A stretch of DNA of 64,000 nt from an uncultured Lachnospiraceae bacterium (GCA_910579685.1 CAJTVN010000004.1:62001-126000); one strand, 5' to 3'; shown: positions 53,137-61,734, counted from the first letter of the stretch. Translations and numbers: made by a program. The notes: generated from the sequence alone by a model not told the origin.

Positions 53137-53217
53137 TTACTGTTCAAAGGCGGCGGCATACCTGCGGTCCTCCATCCGCTTAAGCGCTTTGGCGCATCCC
53201 TTTTCCAGATTTCCGCA
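53137..53217 (-). pseudogene. possible tail fragment of a PD-(D/E)XK AAA-like gene
   Basis: The last 25 codons of a short frame read AKALKRMEDRRYAAAFEQ before the stop, which resembles the C-terminal KALSQIEEKDYQ block of the AAA-ATPase-like protein at 2750-4492. No upstream part of that gene is present. Weak evidence. Confidence 0.3.
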
Positions 53218-53398
53218 TTCGGTATCGCCCGCCTGTCTACATACAGTATAGCCGTTTTCCTTTTTCATGACAATAAACTTGCACGGAACGACAATCGCAA
53301 TGGTTAAGAAAAGCAGTAAAATCAAATATGGCTATCAGGGTGGCAGATACAGCATCAAAGAAATCTATAAACAGTGCAGAAAACGTAGAGGACGGCAC

Positions 53399-53566
53399 AG
53401 CTTCCCTGGTGATCTCCCCGCCCTGTAACCAGGACGCAAAAAAGCGGATGTTGCGCAGATACTTTTCCACGGTGGCCTTCTGGTGCTCCTCCGCCTTCAA
53501 GCACTGTTCAAACTCCGCTATTTTCCGTTCCGTCAGCATGCTGTTGTCTTTTTCCATAACCGTCAT
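53399..53566 (-). pseudogene. truncated tyrosine recombinase N-terminal fragment
   Basis: The frame beginning with ATG at 53566 encodes about 55 residues like the SAM-like N-terminal domain of phage integrases (LTERKIAEFEQCLKAEEHQK, KYLRNIRFFASWLQGGE). After TREAV the similarity stops, and the rest of the frame to 53237 reads as unrelated hydrophobic sequence. The catalytic domain is missing. It marks a former mobile element next to the two-component genes. Confidence 0.5.
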
Positions 53567-53652
53567 AACCGTGCCCTTCCTCTGTCTGTGGATTGCTGTC
53601 ATAAGTTTCCACGGTTATTTTTGGTAGTATTGAAAAACCGATGTTTATCTTT

Positions 53653-54246
53653 TTAGAGGACATCTTTCTTTCCCAGCTTTGGAAAACAAATAACAGGCTC
53701 CGGCTCTTTCCTGTGCTCTGCGATTATCTTCTCCATCCAGGCCATATCGTACCAGGTTCCGAATTTGTACCCGCATTTGTGAAATATCCCCACCATCTCA
53801 TATCCCATATGGTTGTGAAACTGCACGCTGTTATTTGACAGATGCTCATCCTCCTGTTTTGTACAGCCGATACAGGCATTGAGATTCGTGATATTCTGGG
53901 CTCTTGAAATCTCTTCCAGAACCTGATACAGCTTCTTTCCGATGCCCATTTTGCGCTTATCCTCTTTCAGGTAAATGCTCACCTCCGCCGACCAGTCATA
54001 GGCCGCCCTTCCCACAAACGGGCCGGTATAGGCGTAACCCAGGATTTCCCCTCCGCTCTGTGCCACAAGGAAGGGATACCTTTTCAGCGTATTCACAATT
54101 CTCCTGCGAAATTCTTCAATGCCAGGAACCTCATACTCAAAGGTAATTGCCGTCTTTATCACATAAGGGCCATAGATCGCAAGAAGCTCCTTTGCATCCT
54201 CCGGTTCCGCCGTGCGGATCATCACTTCTCCCAGCTTTGTCTGCAT
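53653..54246 (-). CDS. Pat-like GNAT acetyltransferase
   Basis: A 197-residue GNAT enzyme of the phosphinothricin/methionine-sulfone acetyltransferase group: IRTAEPEDAKELLAIYGPYV at the start, GYAYTGPFVGRAAYDWSAEV in the middle and acetyl-CoA motif RKMGIGKKLYQVLEE. These enzymes detoxify amino-acid analogues, although the physiological substrate is often unknown. Start ATG 54246 has a GGGAGG site. Its first 110 bp overlap the upstream hypothetical gene, which may run on only because of a mutation. Confidence 0.85.
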   Translation of the reverse strand: MQTKLGEVMIRTAEPEDAKELLAIYGPYVIKTAITFEYEVPGIEEFRRRIVNTLKRYPFLVAQSGGEILGYAYTGPFVGRAAYDWSAEVSIYLKEDKRKMGIGKKLYQVLEEISRAQNITNLNACIGCTKQEDEHLSNNSVQFHNHMGYEMVGIFHKCGYKFGTWYDMAWMEKIIAEHRKEPEPVICFPKLGKKDVL

Positions 54247-54658
54247 AACTGCCTCCCTCTCCTCTCAACTTATTTTCCACCTTCTTGGGAACCTTTATCA
54301 CTCCGAACCTCCACAGCAGGCTGTAGCTGTAGCTTACCCCCCGCACGTCAGCGATCTCTTTCGGGCGGGAAAACACAGTATCCTTACTCTCGATTGCCCG
54401 CTCAAAGGCAATCTTTACTGAACTCCAGGCCAAAGACTTGCTGTTTTCCCGCCGGTCGATGAACAGCTCCTTTGTAAGCCCGCCTCTGCGCCCGGTCTTA
54501 AGCGTGTAGGTAAAGGGCAGCCCGGAGATCGTATAAAAAGGATATTCCTGAAAAGCGATGATGCACCTCCACAGATTGTCTTCTGTACAATTCTCTCTCA
54601 GATCGTTTACCGCCCTATTCCGTTCCTTACATCGTTGTGTTCCCTGTATTTCTGCCAT
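54137..54658 (-). CDS. conserved-looking hypothetical protein
   Basis: A 173-residue soluble protein. The core (about 26-135; LWRCIIAFQEYPFYTISGLP, SKSLAWSSVKIAFERAIES, RGVSYSYSLLWRFGVIKVP) looks like a well-folded domain known to me only as a hypothetical family in Clostridia. The last 40 residues (after KVENKLRGEGG) are Gly/Asp/Cys-rich and overlap the acetyltransferase gene in another frame, so the natural C-terminus may be earlier. A GAGGAAA site precedes the start. It has an extended -10 promoter at 54719-54727. Confidence 0.6.
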   Translation of the reverse strand: MAEIQGTQRCKERNRAVNDLRENCTEDNLWRCIIAFQEYPFYTISGLPFTYTLKTGRRGGLTKELFIDRRENSKSLAWSSVKIAFERAIESKDTVFSRPKEIADVRGVSYSYSLLWRFGVIKVPKKVENKLRGEGGSYADKAGRSDDPHGGTGGCKGASCDLWPLCDKDGNYL

Positions 54659-54718
54659 CGTTTTTCCTCAGCATACCGCCGGTTTCACCCGCAGTACTGT
54701 ATTCCGCATATTTGTCCT

Positions 54719-54727
54719 ATTATAGCA
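54719..54727 (-). promoter_or_regulatory. extended -10 promoter of the 54658 gene
   Basis: Minus strand TG-C-TATAAT (54719-54727) with no good -35, 60 bp before the ATG. Confidence 0.45.
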
Positions 54728-54749
54728 CATCTCAATATGCTTTTTCCAG

Positions 54750-54777
54750 ACTCAAAAAGGACGGCCGGCGCCGTCCT
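54750..54777 (-). terminator. intrinsic terminator after the 55105 gene
   Basis: Minus strand 8-bp stem AGGACGGC/GCCGTCCT with a 4-base loop followed by a run of T. It closes the mgl-linked unit. Confidence 0.75.
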
Positions 54778-54787
54778 CTTTCTGCAT

Positions 54788-55105
54788 TTAAATCTGTATT
54801 TTGCTGTTCAGCATTCCGGCGGCTCTTCTTCCCGCCGCAAACATCCGCTCCATCTCCGTATGGGGGTCTGTCTTTGCACCCTCCTTTTGGGAAGCCGTAT
54901 CCTGGTTCTCTTTCACCTTCGTGCCGGCCGTGCCTTTTCCGCCCTTCTCGCACTCCTCGGTAAGAGTGTCCATACACTGGCCCTCCACCATCACATGCAT
55001 CTGGTAAATGCCTTTTTTTATTTTTTCCTCTTCCTTTTTGCGTCTCTCCACTTTACTGAGCTGCTGCTGTTTAAACTCCTGAATATCTCCTATCGCCGCA
55101 AACAT
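54788..55105 (-). CDS. small charged hypothetical protein
   Basis: A 105-residue protein. The N-terminal part is a coiled-coil-like run rich in Lys, Glu and Gln (EFKQQQLSKVERRKKEEEKI), the rest is polar and ends AAGRRAAGMLNSKIQI. ATG at 55105 is chosen because GGAGGG stands six bases upstream; the frame opens at 55369 inside the TIM-barrel gene, which is probably shadow. I do not recognise a family. Confidence 0.5.
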   Translation of the reverse strand: MFAAIGDIQEFKQQQLSKVERRKKEEEKIKKGIYQMHVMVEGQCMDTLTEECEKGGKGTAGTKVKENQDTASQKEGAKTDPHTEMERMFAAGRRAAGMLNSKIQI

Positions 55106-55221
55106 CTTTTTCCCTCCGTTTCTGCCTCCATGCAAGCCTTTTCTTCTAATCATTTCGGACATCTTTGTCCTGCGCTTAACACCTTTGGCACAAAACGAAG
55201 TTTTTTCGTAACGAATCCGTC

Positions 55222-56148
55222 CTACCTGTTTACAGACACGGCCATCCTGTGGTACGTATGCCGCACTCCGCGGACCGCAACGGAATAGGTCATGATATTC
55301 TCCGGCAAAGCCATCCCCGGATATCCGGTATCCCCGATATGATGGATGTCGGTTCCGGCCATCTTGCACATGAGGGCGATTCTCCTTATGGTATCCGTAT
55401 CCGCCCCTTCCTGGGAGGTTCCGATTGCCGTGATGGCCAGCGCTCCCCGGCCATGAGCATGGGCGATCAGGGCTCTTACATATTCCATGGTGATTCCGGG
55501 AACGGTTCCCGGGGCCGGAAGCAGTATGATGTCTGCGCCCGCCTCAATAAATTCGTCAATATCGCTTTTCGTGATGATCGCCTCGCCGCCCTCGCCAAGG
55601 ACTCCGCTGGCGTGCATCTTGCCGGCCGCAAGAACCAGCTTGTCCCCAAGCCCGGCTGAAATCGACCGAAGGGAATCCGTGATCGCCCGGTTGCTGACAC
55701 CGTTCCCCGGGTTACCGGTAAGAAGTACCAGATCCACGCCCATCTGCCATGCCCTGTGCGCATTGGCAGCCGTGGCTTTTCTTCCCTCGGACATCCTCCA
55801 CAGGGTTTCGTCGTTCGCCGCCGCCATCCTTTCTTCCACGGGCTCCAGATTAATCCCGATCATTCTTCCGGTCAGGCGCTTCAATTCCCGCACGGTATCC
55901 TCGGGCAGCACCTTCGGCAGGCCGTTTATCACCGGCTTATCCACGTCAAACATGTTAAGCAGCAGAATATCCGCTCCCATGGATGCGGCAAATTCCGCAT
56001 TTGTCACATCCACAAGCATGGGCATGGTGATACCGATGCTCTCACATGCGATCACCCGCCCCTCGCTTGCGGCGATGGAGCTCAGATAATCCTTTTTTGT
56101 AAAATTCCTTAAATCAGAAGCCGTACAATCCAACATTCTCTTTGCCAT
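55222..56148 (-). CDS. TIM-barrel protein of the DUF7916 type
   Basis: A 308-residue soluble protein with alternating beta/alpha pattern and conserved blocks (MLDCTASDLRNFTKKDYLSS at the N-terminus, ADILLLNMFDVDKPVINGLP, MIGINLEPVEERM, DLVLLTGNPGNGVSN, HHIGDTGYPGMALPENI). The family is often labelled as a haloacid-dehalogenase-like hydrolase, but the motif pattern is that of a TIM barrel with no HAD motif. These genes are usually found beside sugar transport operons, as here after mglC and the InlB-repeat gene. The reaction is unknown. A GGAGGG site precedes ATG 56148. Confidence 0.75.
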   Translation of the reverse strand: MAKRMLDCTASDLRNFTKKDYLSSIAASEGRVIACESIGITMPMLVDVTNAEFAASMGADILLLNMFDVDKPVINGLPKVLPEDTVRELKRLTGRMIGINLEPVEERMAAANDETLWRMSEGRKATAANAHRAWQMGVDLVLLTGNPGNGVSNRAITDSLRSISAGLGDKLVLAAGKMHASGVLGEGGEAIITKSDIDEFIEAGADIILLPAPGTVPGITMEYVRALIAHAHGRGALAITAIGTSQEGADTDTIRRIALMCKMAGTDIHHIGDTGYPGMALPENIMTYSVAVRGVRHTYHRMAVSVNR

Positions 56149-56244
56149 ATTCCATCCCTCCTACCCAAAGTCTGCCCCGCCGCCTGTTATCTATGCATCC
56201 GGATTCGAGAGCCTTGTCTCGCTTTAGACAGCACTTTCCGTCGC

Positions 56245-56646
56245 TTACTGTAAAGCCTTCCACTTTGCATAGAGAGTTATGGACTCCGTGATAACATCCT
56301 CCTGCATATTCCATGAAAGAGTGAAATTTTCATCGCAGTACCAGCCGTCAAAGGCATACCCCTCCCGGGCGGGCGGCTTCGGCTCTTCCAGTGTCTCGCC
56401 ATACATCCGTTTCTGGCTCTCCACCGCCGTGCCGCCCAGACTGTCAAAGGTGACCTGATAACCCCGGTGAGCTATCCCAAAACCCATACACAGCACCAGC
56501 AGGACGCTGAGCACGATGATTAACAGGTTCAGCGTTCTTACGGATATATTCACACGGTCATAGAGTCCCCTGATCTGACGCTGCGGGTTTTGGTCGGGCT
56601 CTTTCGCCTCCTGTATCTCCTGATTTGTTCCGTATTCTTCGCTCAT
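56245..56646 (-). CDS. single-TM protein with one InlB B-repeat
   Basis: A 133-residue protein: a charged cytoplasmic N-terminus, one TM helix (LNLLIIVLSVLLVLCMGFGIA, about 38-58) and an extracellular InlB/Listeria-Bacteroides B-repeat (YQVTFDSLGG, AREGYAFDGWYCDENFTLSW, ITLYAKWKALQ). Such repeats usually occur in multi-copy surface proteins; a single repeat on a small membrane protein inside a sugar-transport operon is unusual. The start ATG (56646) follows mglC's stop by one base. No cell-wall anchor. Confidence 0.75.
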   Translation of the reverse strand: MSEEYGTNQEIQEAKEPDQNPQRQIRGLYDRVNISVRTLNLLIIVLSVLLVLCMGFGIAHRGYQVTFDSLGGTAVESQKRMYGETLEEPKPPAREGYAFDGWYCDENFTLSWNMQEDVITESITLYAKWKALQ

Positions 56647-56647
56647 C

Positions 56648-57709
56648 CTACTTGCGCACCAGATACTTTCTCATATCAATTGCACAGGCGATCAGAATAA
56701 TCAGTCCCTTGATGATATAAAGCATGTTCGCATCCACGGAAAGGAAATTCAGCCCTGCGAAGATGATCTGTAATAACAGCACGCCCACCACGATACCGCT
56801 GATTCTTCCGATACCGCCTACAAAGGAGACGCCTCCGATCACGCAGGCCGCAATAGCGTCGCACTCATAGTTGAAGCCGGTGGCCGCATTGGCCGAAGCG
56901 ATACGGGCGCTGTCCAGAAATCCCGTGATGGCATACATCATGCCTGCCAGCACGAATACCAGAATAATGGTACGGGACACGTTGACGCCGGACACATTGG
57001 CCGCCTCCTCGTTGGAACCCACGGCGAACATATTCTTTCCAAAAGTGGTCTTGTTCCAGACGATCCACATCACCGCAGTCAGCACAATGGCATACAGCAC
57101 GTACTTGGGAACCGCCACGTTGCCGATACTGAACAGAGTCCCCGTCACCAGGGAGCGGTATCCGTCCGTGAGTCCGCTGAGCGTCTGGCCGTTGTTGGTA
57201 CCATTCTTCAGATACATGAGGATAACGCCGTAGACAATCAGCTGGGTTGACAGGGTCACGATAAAGGGATGCAGCTTAAACTTCGCCACGCTGAAACCGT
57301 TCACCAGGCCGACCACGGCTCCCACCGCAAGAATCTCAAGTAACACCACGAAGATTGGCGGAGCGCTTGTCATCTCCGGAAATACCTTGAAAGTGGTAGT
57401 CAGCAGCGAAGCGGAAATACACGCCGTAAGACCCACCACACGGCCAGCGGAAATATCCGTTCCCGTCAGCACGATGCAGCCGCCGATGCCAAGGGCAATG
57501 GGAAGCCTGGCCGCAGTCAGGGAGATCACATTCACGATGGAAGGCAGCTTCAAAAAAGCCGGCACTTTGATTGATATGTAAATTACCGCCAGAATGATAA
57601 TGATATACATGGCGTTGTTCAGTAAAAGGTCTCCTACCTTTCTCAATTTATCCTGGGTTGAAAGCTGGGCAAACGCCTGCCCTTTCGTCCCGATTTTCTT
57701 TTCAGTCAC
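56648..57709 (-). CDS. mglC: MglC-type sugar ABC permease
   Basis: A 353-residue inner-membrane permease with eight to ten hydrophobic helices and the BPD_transp_2 signature (FGKNMFAVGSNEEAANVSGVN). The sequence IVLTGTDISAGRVVG matches galactose/methyl-galactoside permeases. It partners with mglA (20 bp upstream) and mglB. Its stop is immediately followed by the InlB-repeat gene. Confidence 0.9.
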   Translation of the reverse strand: MTEKKIGTKGQAFAQLSTQDKLRKVGDLLLNNAMYIIIILAVIYISIKVPAFLKLPSIVNVISLTAARLPIALGIGGCIVLTGTDISAGRVVGLTACISASLLTTTFKVFPEMTSAPPIFVVLLEILAVGAVVGLVNGFSVAKFKLHPFIVTLSTQLIVYGVILMYLKNGTNNGQTLSGLTDGYRSLVTGTLFSIGNVAVPKYVLYAIVLTAVMWIVWNKTTFGKNMFAVGSNEEAANVSGVNVSRTIILVFVLAGMMYAITGFLDSARIASANAATGFNYECDAIAACVIGGVSFVGGIGRISGIVVGVLLLQIIFAGLNFLSVDANMLYIIKGLIILIACAIDMRKYLVRK

Positions 57710-57729
57710 AGTTTAACCCTCCTCGATTC

Positions 57730-59268
57730 TTATGCGTATTTTGCCGCCAGAGTCATGATCTCCTCCTGCGTAGTGTTTTTTGCATCCACCTCTCCCGCAA
57801 GCCGTCCTCCGGACATGACCAGAATCCGGTCGCATACTCCCAAAAGCTCCGGCATCTCCGAGGAAACCATCAGAACGGTCTTTCCCTCCTTTGCCAGATT
57901 CAAAATCAACTGATAAATCTCATACTTGGCGCCCACGTCAATTCCCCTGGTCGGCTCATCCAGAAGCAGCACCTGGGGCTCCGTCAGAAGCCATCTCGCC
58001 AGGATCACCTTCTGCTGGTTTCCTCCGGAGAGAGAACGGATCTGCGTCTTCTGGCTGGGCGTCTTGGTCCGCATGGCCTGGATCCCCCAGTCCGTGGATT
58101 CCCTCAGCTTTTTATCGCTCAGGAAAGGACCTGTCTTATACCTGGGCAGACTGGAAATCGTGGTGTTCGCCTGAATATCCCGTATGGCGAAAATACCCGT
58201 GGCACGGCGTTCCTCCGTGAGCATGGCAAATTTATTGCGCAGGGATTCCCTTGCGCTGCGGTTCATAACCCGCTTGCCGTCCAGATAAATCTCTCCCTCT
58301 TTTCGCGTCGCAATCCCGAAAATATTTTCCAGAAGCTCCGTCCGGCCGGAGCCGTCCAGTCCCGCCACGCCGAGAACCTCTCCCCGCCTTGCGGTAAAGG
58401 AGACATCCTTAAGATGCGAATAAACCGCCGTCAGGCCTTTGACCTCCAGCAGCGGGTCTCCTGCCGCATTGTCCTTCTCCGGATAACGGTTGGTCAGCTC
58501 CCTGCCCACCATCAAACGGATAATTTCATTCATGGTCAGTTCCTTTGCCTGACGGGTGGCAATCCACTGTCCGTCACGCATGATGGTCACTTCATCGGAG
58601 ATCCGCAGAATTTCCTCCATCTTGTGTGAAATATAGATGATTCCGCATCCCCTGTCTCTTAACATGTTGATGATCCGGAACAGATGCTCCACCTCTTCCT
58701 CCGTGAGCGAGGAAGTGGGCTCGTCAAAAACAATCACCTTGGAGTGATAGGAAACCGCCTTTGCGATCTCCACCATCTGCCGTTGAGATACCGGCATACG
58801 GCTCATCACTGTCCTTGGATCCACGTGAACCTCCAGCTCGTCAAAGACTTCCTTGGTAGCCGCATACATTTTTGATTCGCTGGTCAGCGGACACCATTTC
58901 GATATCTTTGGGAAACGGCCAAGCCACATGTTATCCATAACATTCCGTTTCAGAGCCTGGTTCAGCTCCTGATGCACCATGGCAACCCCGTTTTCCAGGG
59001 CCTCCTTTGAGGTCTTGAAATTTACCTCCCGGCCTTCCAGATAAATATGGCCGCTGTCTTTGTTGTATACCCCGAAAAGACATTTCATCAATGTGGATTT
59101 GCCTGCGCCGTTCTCCCCCATCAGCGCATGAACCGTGCCGGCTTTTACCGTCAAGGATACATTGTCCAGCGCCTTGACGCCGGGAAAGGCCTTGTTGATT
59201 CCTTCCATTTTTAACAGGACGCTGCCGTCCCTCTCTGCCGCAGCAGGTGCTGTCGCCTGTTTTTCCAA
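57730..59268 (-). CDS. mglA: MglA-type double ATPase of a sugar ABC importer
   Basis: A 512-residue protein with two ABC ATPase domains. Domain 1: GENGAGKSTLMKCLFG, MPVSQRQMVEIAKAV, VIVFDEPTSSLTEEE. Domain 2: GVAGLDGSGRTELLENIF (the degenerate Walker A usual in MglA/RbsA), SGGNQQKVILARWL, LLLDEPTRGIDVG. The start is set as TTG at 59268 because AGGGGGT stands six bases upstream; the frame runs to a GTG at 59325, which lies inside the stem-loop between mglB and mglA. Energises the importer with MglB and MglC. Confidence 0.9.
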   Translation of the reverse strand: MEKQATAPAAAERDGSVLLKMEGINKAFPGVKALDNVSLTVKAGTVHALMGENGAGKSTLMKCLFGVYNKDSGHIYLEGREVNFKTSKEALENGVAMVHQELNQALKRNVMDNMWLGRFPKISKWCPLTSESKMYAATKEVFDELEVHVDPRTVMSRMPVSQRQMVEIAKAVSYHSKVIVFDEPTSSLTEEEVEHLFRIINMLRDRGCGIIYISHKMEEILRISDEVTIMRDGQWIATRQAKELTMNEIIRLMVGRELTNRYPEKDNAAGDPLLEVKGLTAVYSHLKDVSFTARRGEVLGVAGLDGSGRTELLENIFGIATRKEGEIYLDGKRVMNRSARESLRNKFAMLTEERRATGIFAIRDIQANTTISSLPRYKTGPFLSDKKLRESTDWGIQAMRTKTPSQKTQIRSLSGGNQQKVILARWLLTEPQVLLLDEPTRGIDVGAKYEIYQLILNLAKEGKTVLMVSSEMPELLGVCDRILVMSGGRLAGEVDAKNTTQEEIMTLAAKYA

Positions 59269-59313
59269 ATTGCCACCCCCTGTTTCCTGAAAAATTTCCT
59301 GTATGATACGAAA

Positions 59314-59341
59314 CTGCAACCGCACTCATGTGCGGCTGCAG
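59314..59341 (-). terminator. intercistronic stem-loop between mglB and mglA
   Basis: Minus strand 12-bp stem CTGCAGCCGCAC/GTGCGGTTGCAG with a 4-base loop (one G-U pair), then TTTCG. Such hairpins after binding-protein genes favour a higher dose of the binding protein. Confidence 0.6.
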
Positions 59342-59372
59342 TAATCATAAGCTTATAATCCGTCCGCCGTTA

Positions 59373-60566
59373 TCATTCACCTGTGTAGGTTGCGTAAGGA
59401 ATGTTCACGCGCCATGTTCCCACCACGTTCTCGGGTGCAACATCCGTAAAGGTGTCTGCGCCGCCAAGGAAGTTGGAGGAAATCTGTGCGATGGTATTAG
59501 CCATACCGTCAGCATCCTGCTTGATGGTTCCGGTCATTGTGCCCTTGCCAATCGCCTCTTTTGCCGCATCAGTCGCATCTACGCCGAACACGGGAATCAC
59601 GGTAGCGCTGCCGTCTTCCAGATTGTAGCCCGCATTCTGCAGAGCTGTCACGGAACCGATTGCCATCTCGTCATTGTTTGCGATCACGAGCTCAACCATG
59701 TTGCCGTTTGCCTCGCTGTACTGAGACAGGATCGTCTGCATATAGTTGTTTGCCGCCGCTGCGGACCATGCTCCGTCCTGGTCAACCAGATACTTGTTTT
59801 CGTTGCTGCTGTCATAGAAGGACAGAGCGGGCTTTCCGCCTGCCGTAAGGATCGCATCCGCATCCTCCACGCCGAACTGTGTACGCGCAATCGCCTCTGC
59901 ATTTCCTTCCTGACCCTTGAACATTACGTAGGAGATTTGTCCGTCGCCGTTTAAGTCAACCTCTTCAAAATTTGCCATCAGATACTCACCGATCATCTCG
60001 CCCTGCATATGGCCCGCCATCTCATAGTCGGTTCCCACGAACACGCACTTGTCATAACCGCTGACCACTTCCTCGCTCACGGAACGGTTGAAGAAAATCA
60101 CCGGGATATTCTGTGCGCTTGCCTGCTCAATGATATTTTTCGCCGCATCATCCGAGCCGCTGTCCACCAGATTTACAACCAGAAGAGAAGTTCCCTTTGC
60201 GATTGCCGTGGTGACCTGCTCGGTCTGCGTTGTCTGGCTGTTGTTACTGTCATAATCCTGATAAGGAATACCTGCTGCCTCAAGAGATGCATCAAGAGCG
60301 GTGCGGACGCTGGAAATATAAGTATCTCCGTAAGTATAGTAGAATACGGAAACGTCTCCCTCTACCGCTGCGGGCGCTTCCGCTTCCCCTGCATCTGCAT
60401 CTGCAGAATCAGCTTCCTGCTCATTTGCTGCCGCAGCATCCTCGGTCTTGGTTTCGGGCTCGTTCGCCGCCGTGCCGGAAGCCGTATCCGCTTTTCCGCC
60501 GCAGGCCGCCAGAGACAGTACCATACAGGACGCCAGTGCCAATGCCATGATTTTTTTGAGTTTCAT
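59373..60566 (-). CDS. mglB: galactose-type sugar-binding lipoprotein
   Basis: A 397-residue periplasmic-binding-protein type I lipoprotein, signal peptide with lipobox LAAC (Cys22) and an acidic Ala/Glu linker. The fold starts at DVSVFYYTYGDTYISSVRTA and keeps family features such as PVIFFNRSVSEE and ELVIANNDEMAIGSVTALQ. D-galactose or a glucose-like sugar is likely, given MglB similarity. It is the first gene of the mglBAC operon, preceded by a promoter that carries a large inverted repeat. Confidence 0.9.
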   Translation of the reverse strand: MKLKKIMALALASCMVLSLAACGGKADTASGTAANEPETKTEDAAAANEQEADSADADAGEAEAPAAVEGDVSVFYYTYGDTYISSVRTALDASLEAAGIPYQDYDSNNSQTTQTEQVTTAIAKGTSLLVVNLVDSGSDDAAKNIIEQASAQNIPVIFFNRSVSEEVVSGYDKCVFVGTDYEMAGHMQGEMIGEYLMANFEEVDLNGDGQISYVMFKGQEGNAEAIARTQFGVEDADAILTAGGKPALSFYDSSNENKYLVDQDGAWSAAAANNYMQTILSQYSEANGNMVELVIANNDEMAIGSVTALQNAGYNLEDGSATVIPVFGVDATDAAKEAIGKGTMTGTIKQDADGMANTIAQISSNFLGGADTFTDVAPENVVGTWRVNIPYATYTGE

Positions 60567-60591
60567 GTTTCATTCCTCCCTTATATTAATT

Positions 60592-60640
60592 AATAGGTTT
60601 GCCGGCTTCAACAATTTGCATCACCGACAAACCTATTATA
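60592..60640 (-). promoter_or_regulatory. mglB promoter with 14-bp inverted repeat
   Basis: Minus strand TATAAT at 60635-60640. Arms AATAGGTTTGCCGG (60592-60605) and CCGACAAACCTATT (60624-60637) form an inverted repeat with one mismatch, one arm overlapping the -10, the other downstream of the start site. The placement fits an operator. No clear -35 hexamer is seen, so activation may be needed. Confidence 0.5.
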
Positions 60641-60705
60641 TCGTTTTTTTTCGTCATTATCTATAAGTTTTTTTTAGATTCTTATTGATTTTTTTCAATC
60701 TTTTT

Positions 60706-61734
60706 TCACTTTTGGTGATTTTTTATGACAATATACTGAGGACACCGATAATACTTTCCTTCCTCCAGTTCGATCTCCGGGGGGATTTCCCGCCCCAGCG
60801 CCCCGCTTACCGCAATATGGAAAATCGCTCCCGCATAGCGCTCCTTGTCACAGGAGACGGTTCCCATCAGCCTTCCGCTCTCCACCGCCTCCAGCCCCGG
60901 TGTGGTTCCGTCGATCCCCACCACGCTGATTCCGGAGATTTCAGCCCGCTCCATTGCGTCAATCGCTCCGAGGGCCATATCGTCATTATTGCACACAATC
61001 AGCTCAATCTGTCCCGGATACTTTTCCAGCCACTGCTCCATCAGCGCAGACGCCTGGCTTCTCTCCCAGTTGGCGATACCTCCCGTGATTTTTTCAATGG
61101 GAACGCCGCCATCCTTTAAGGTCTGAACCGACCATTCGGTTCGGATCAGGGAGTCCTGATGGCTGCTCTCTCCCTCCAAAAGCACGTAACTCACCACGCC
61201 GTCCCCATTCTGGTCCAGGCTTTCCGGGCTTTCCCTGTAGCGGTCCACCACGATGCTTCCCTGCAGCACAGCGGATTCCTTTGCCGCCGCCTCCACATAA
61301 TAGAGCTGGTCCCAGCGGTCCATATCTTCCTCCACAGGCTGCCTGTTGAAAAACACCACCGGAATCTCCGCCGCCATGGCCTTGTCGATGATCACGGAGG
61401 CCGCCGTCCGATCCACCGGATTGATGCACAGCACATCACAGCCAAGGGACAGAAAACGTTCCACCTGATTATTCTGGGTATTCTGGCTTCCCTTTGCATC
61501 CTGAATGTCCATGCTCACCTTCACGCCCATCTCCTGCTCATAGTCCTTGGCACACTTTTCCAGCTCACCCCGTATATTGTTGATAAAGGTATCGTCCCCC
61601 CGGTAAAGACTCACGCCGATACGGATCGAATTTTTCTCATCCTTTTTCTCTGCCGCCGCACAGCCCGTAAGCAGCAAAGCCGCACACAGAAACAGGCTAC
61701 TCAATCGGATATAACATTTTCTCATATTTCTCAT
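60706..61734 (-). CDS. second galactose-type sugar-binding lipoprotein
   Basis: A 342-residue lipoprotein (lipobox LTGC, then AAAEKK) related to MglB: IRIGVSLYRGDDTFINNIRG, PVVFFNRQPVEED, GQIELIVCNNDDMALGAIDA, VVGIDGTTPGLEAVE. It overlaps the upstream gene by 38 bp and shows a GGAGG site before ATG 61734. Being encoded between a kinase and the mgl operon, it may deliver a sugar signal to the kinase rather than feed the transporter. The alternative is a second importer subunit. Confidence 0.85.
   Translation of the reverse strand: MRNMRKCYIRLSSLFLCAALLLTGCAAAEKKDEKNSIRIGVSLYRGDDTFINNIRGELEKCAKDYEQEMGVKVSMDIQDAKGSQNTQNNQVERFLSLGCDVLCINPVDRTAASVIIDKAMAAEIPVVFFNRQPVEEDMDRWDQLYYVEAAAKESAVLQGSIVVDRYRESPESLDQNGDGVVSYVLLEGESSHQDSLIRTEWSVQTLKDGGVPIEKITGGIANWERSQASALMEQWLEKYPGQIELIVCNNDDMALGAIDAMERAEISGISVVGIDGTTPGLEAVESGRLMGTVSCDKERYAGAIFHIAVSGALGREIPPEIELEEGKYYRCPQYIVIKNHQK

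Noticed and set aside
53237..53602. Treating the whole 121-residue frame as an intact gene
   Set aside because: Only the first part resembles an integrase; the rest is unlike any recombinase, so a remnant is more likely.
55105..55369. Longer start (55369) for the small hypothetical gene
   Set aside because: The extra region lies inside the TIM-barrel gene in another frame and has no ribosome site; ATG 55105 has GGAGGG.
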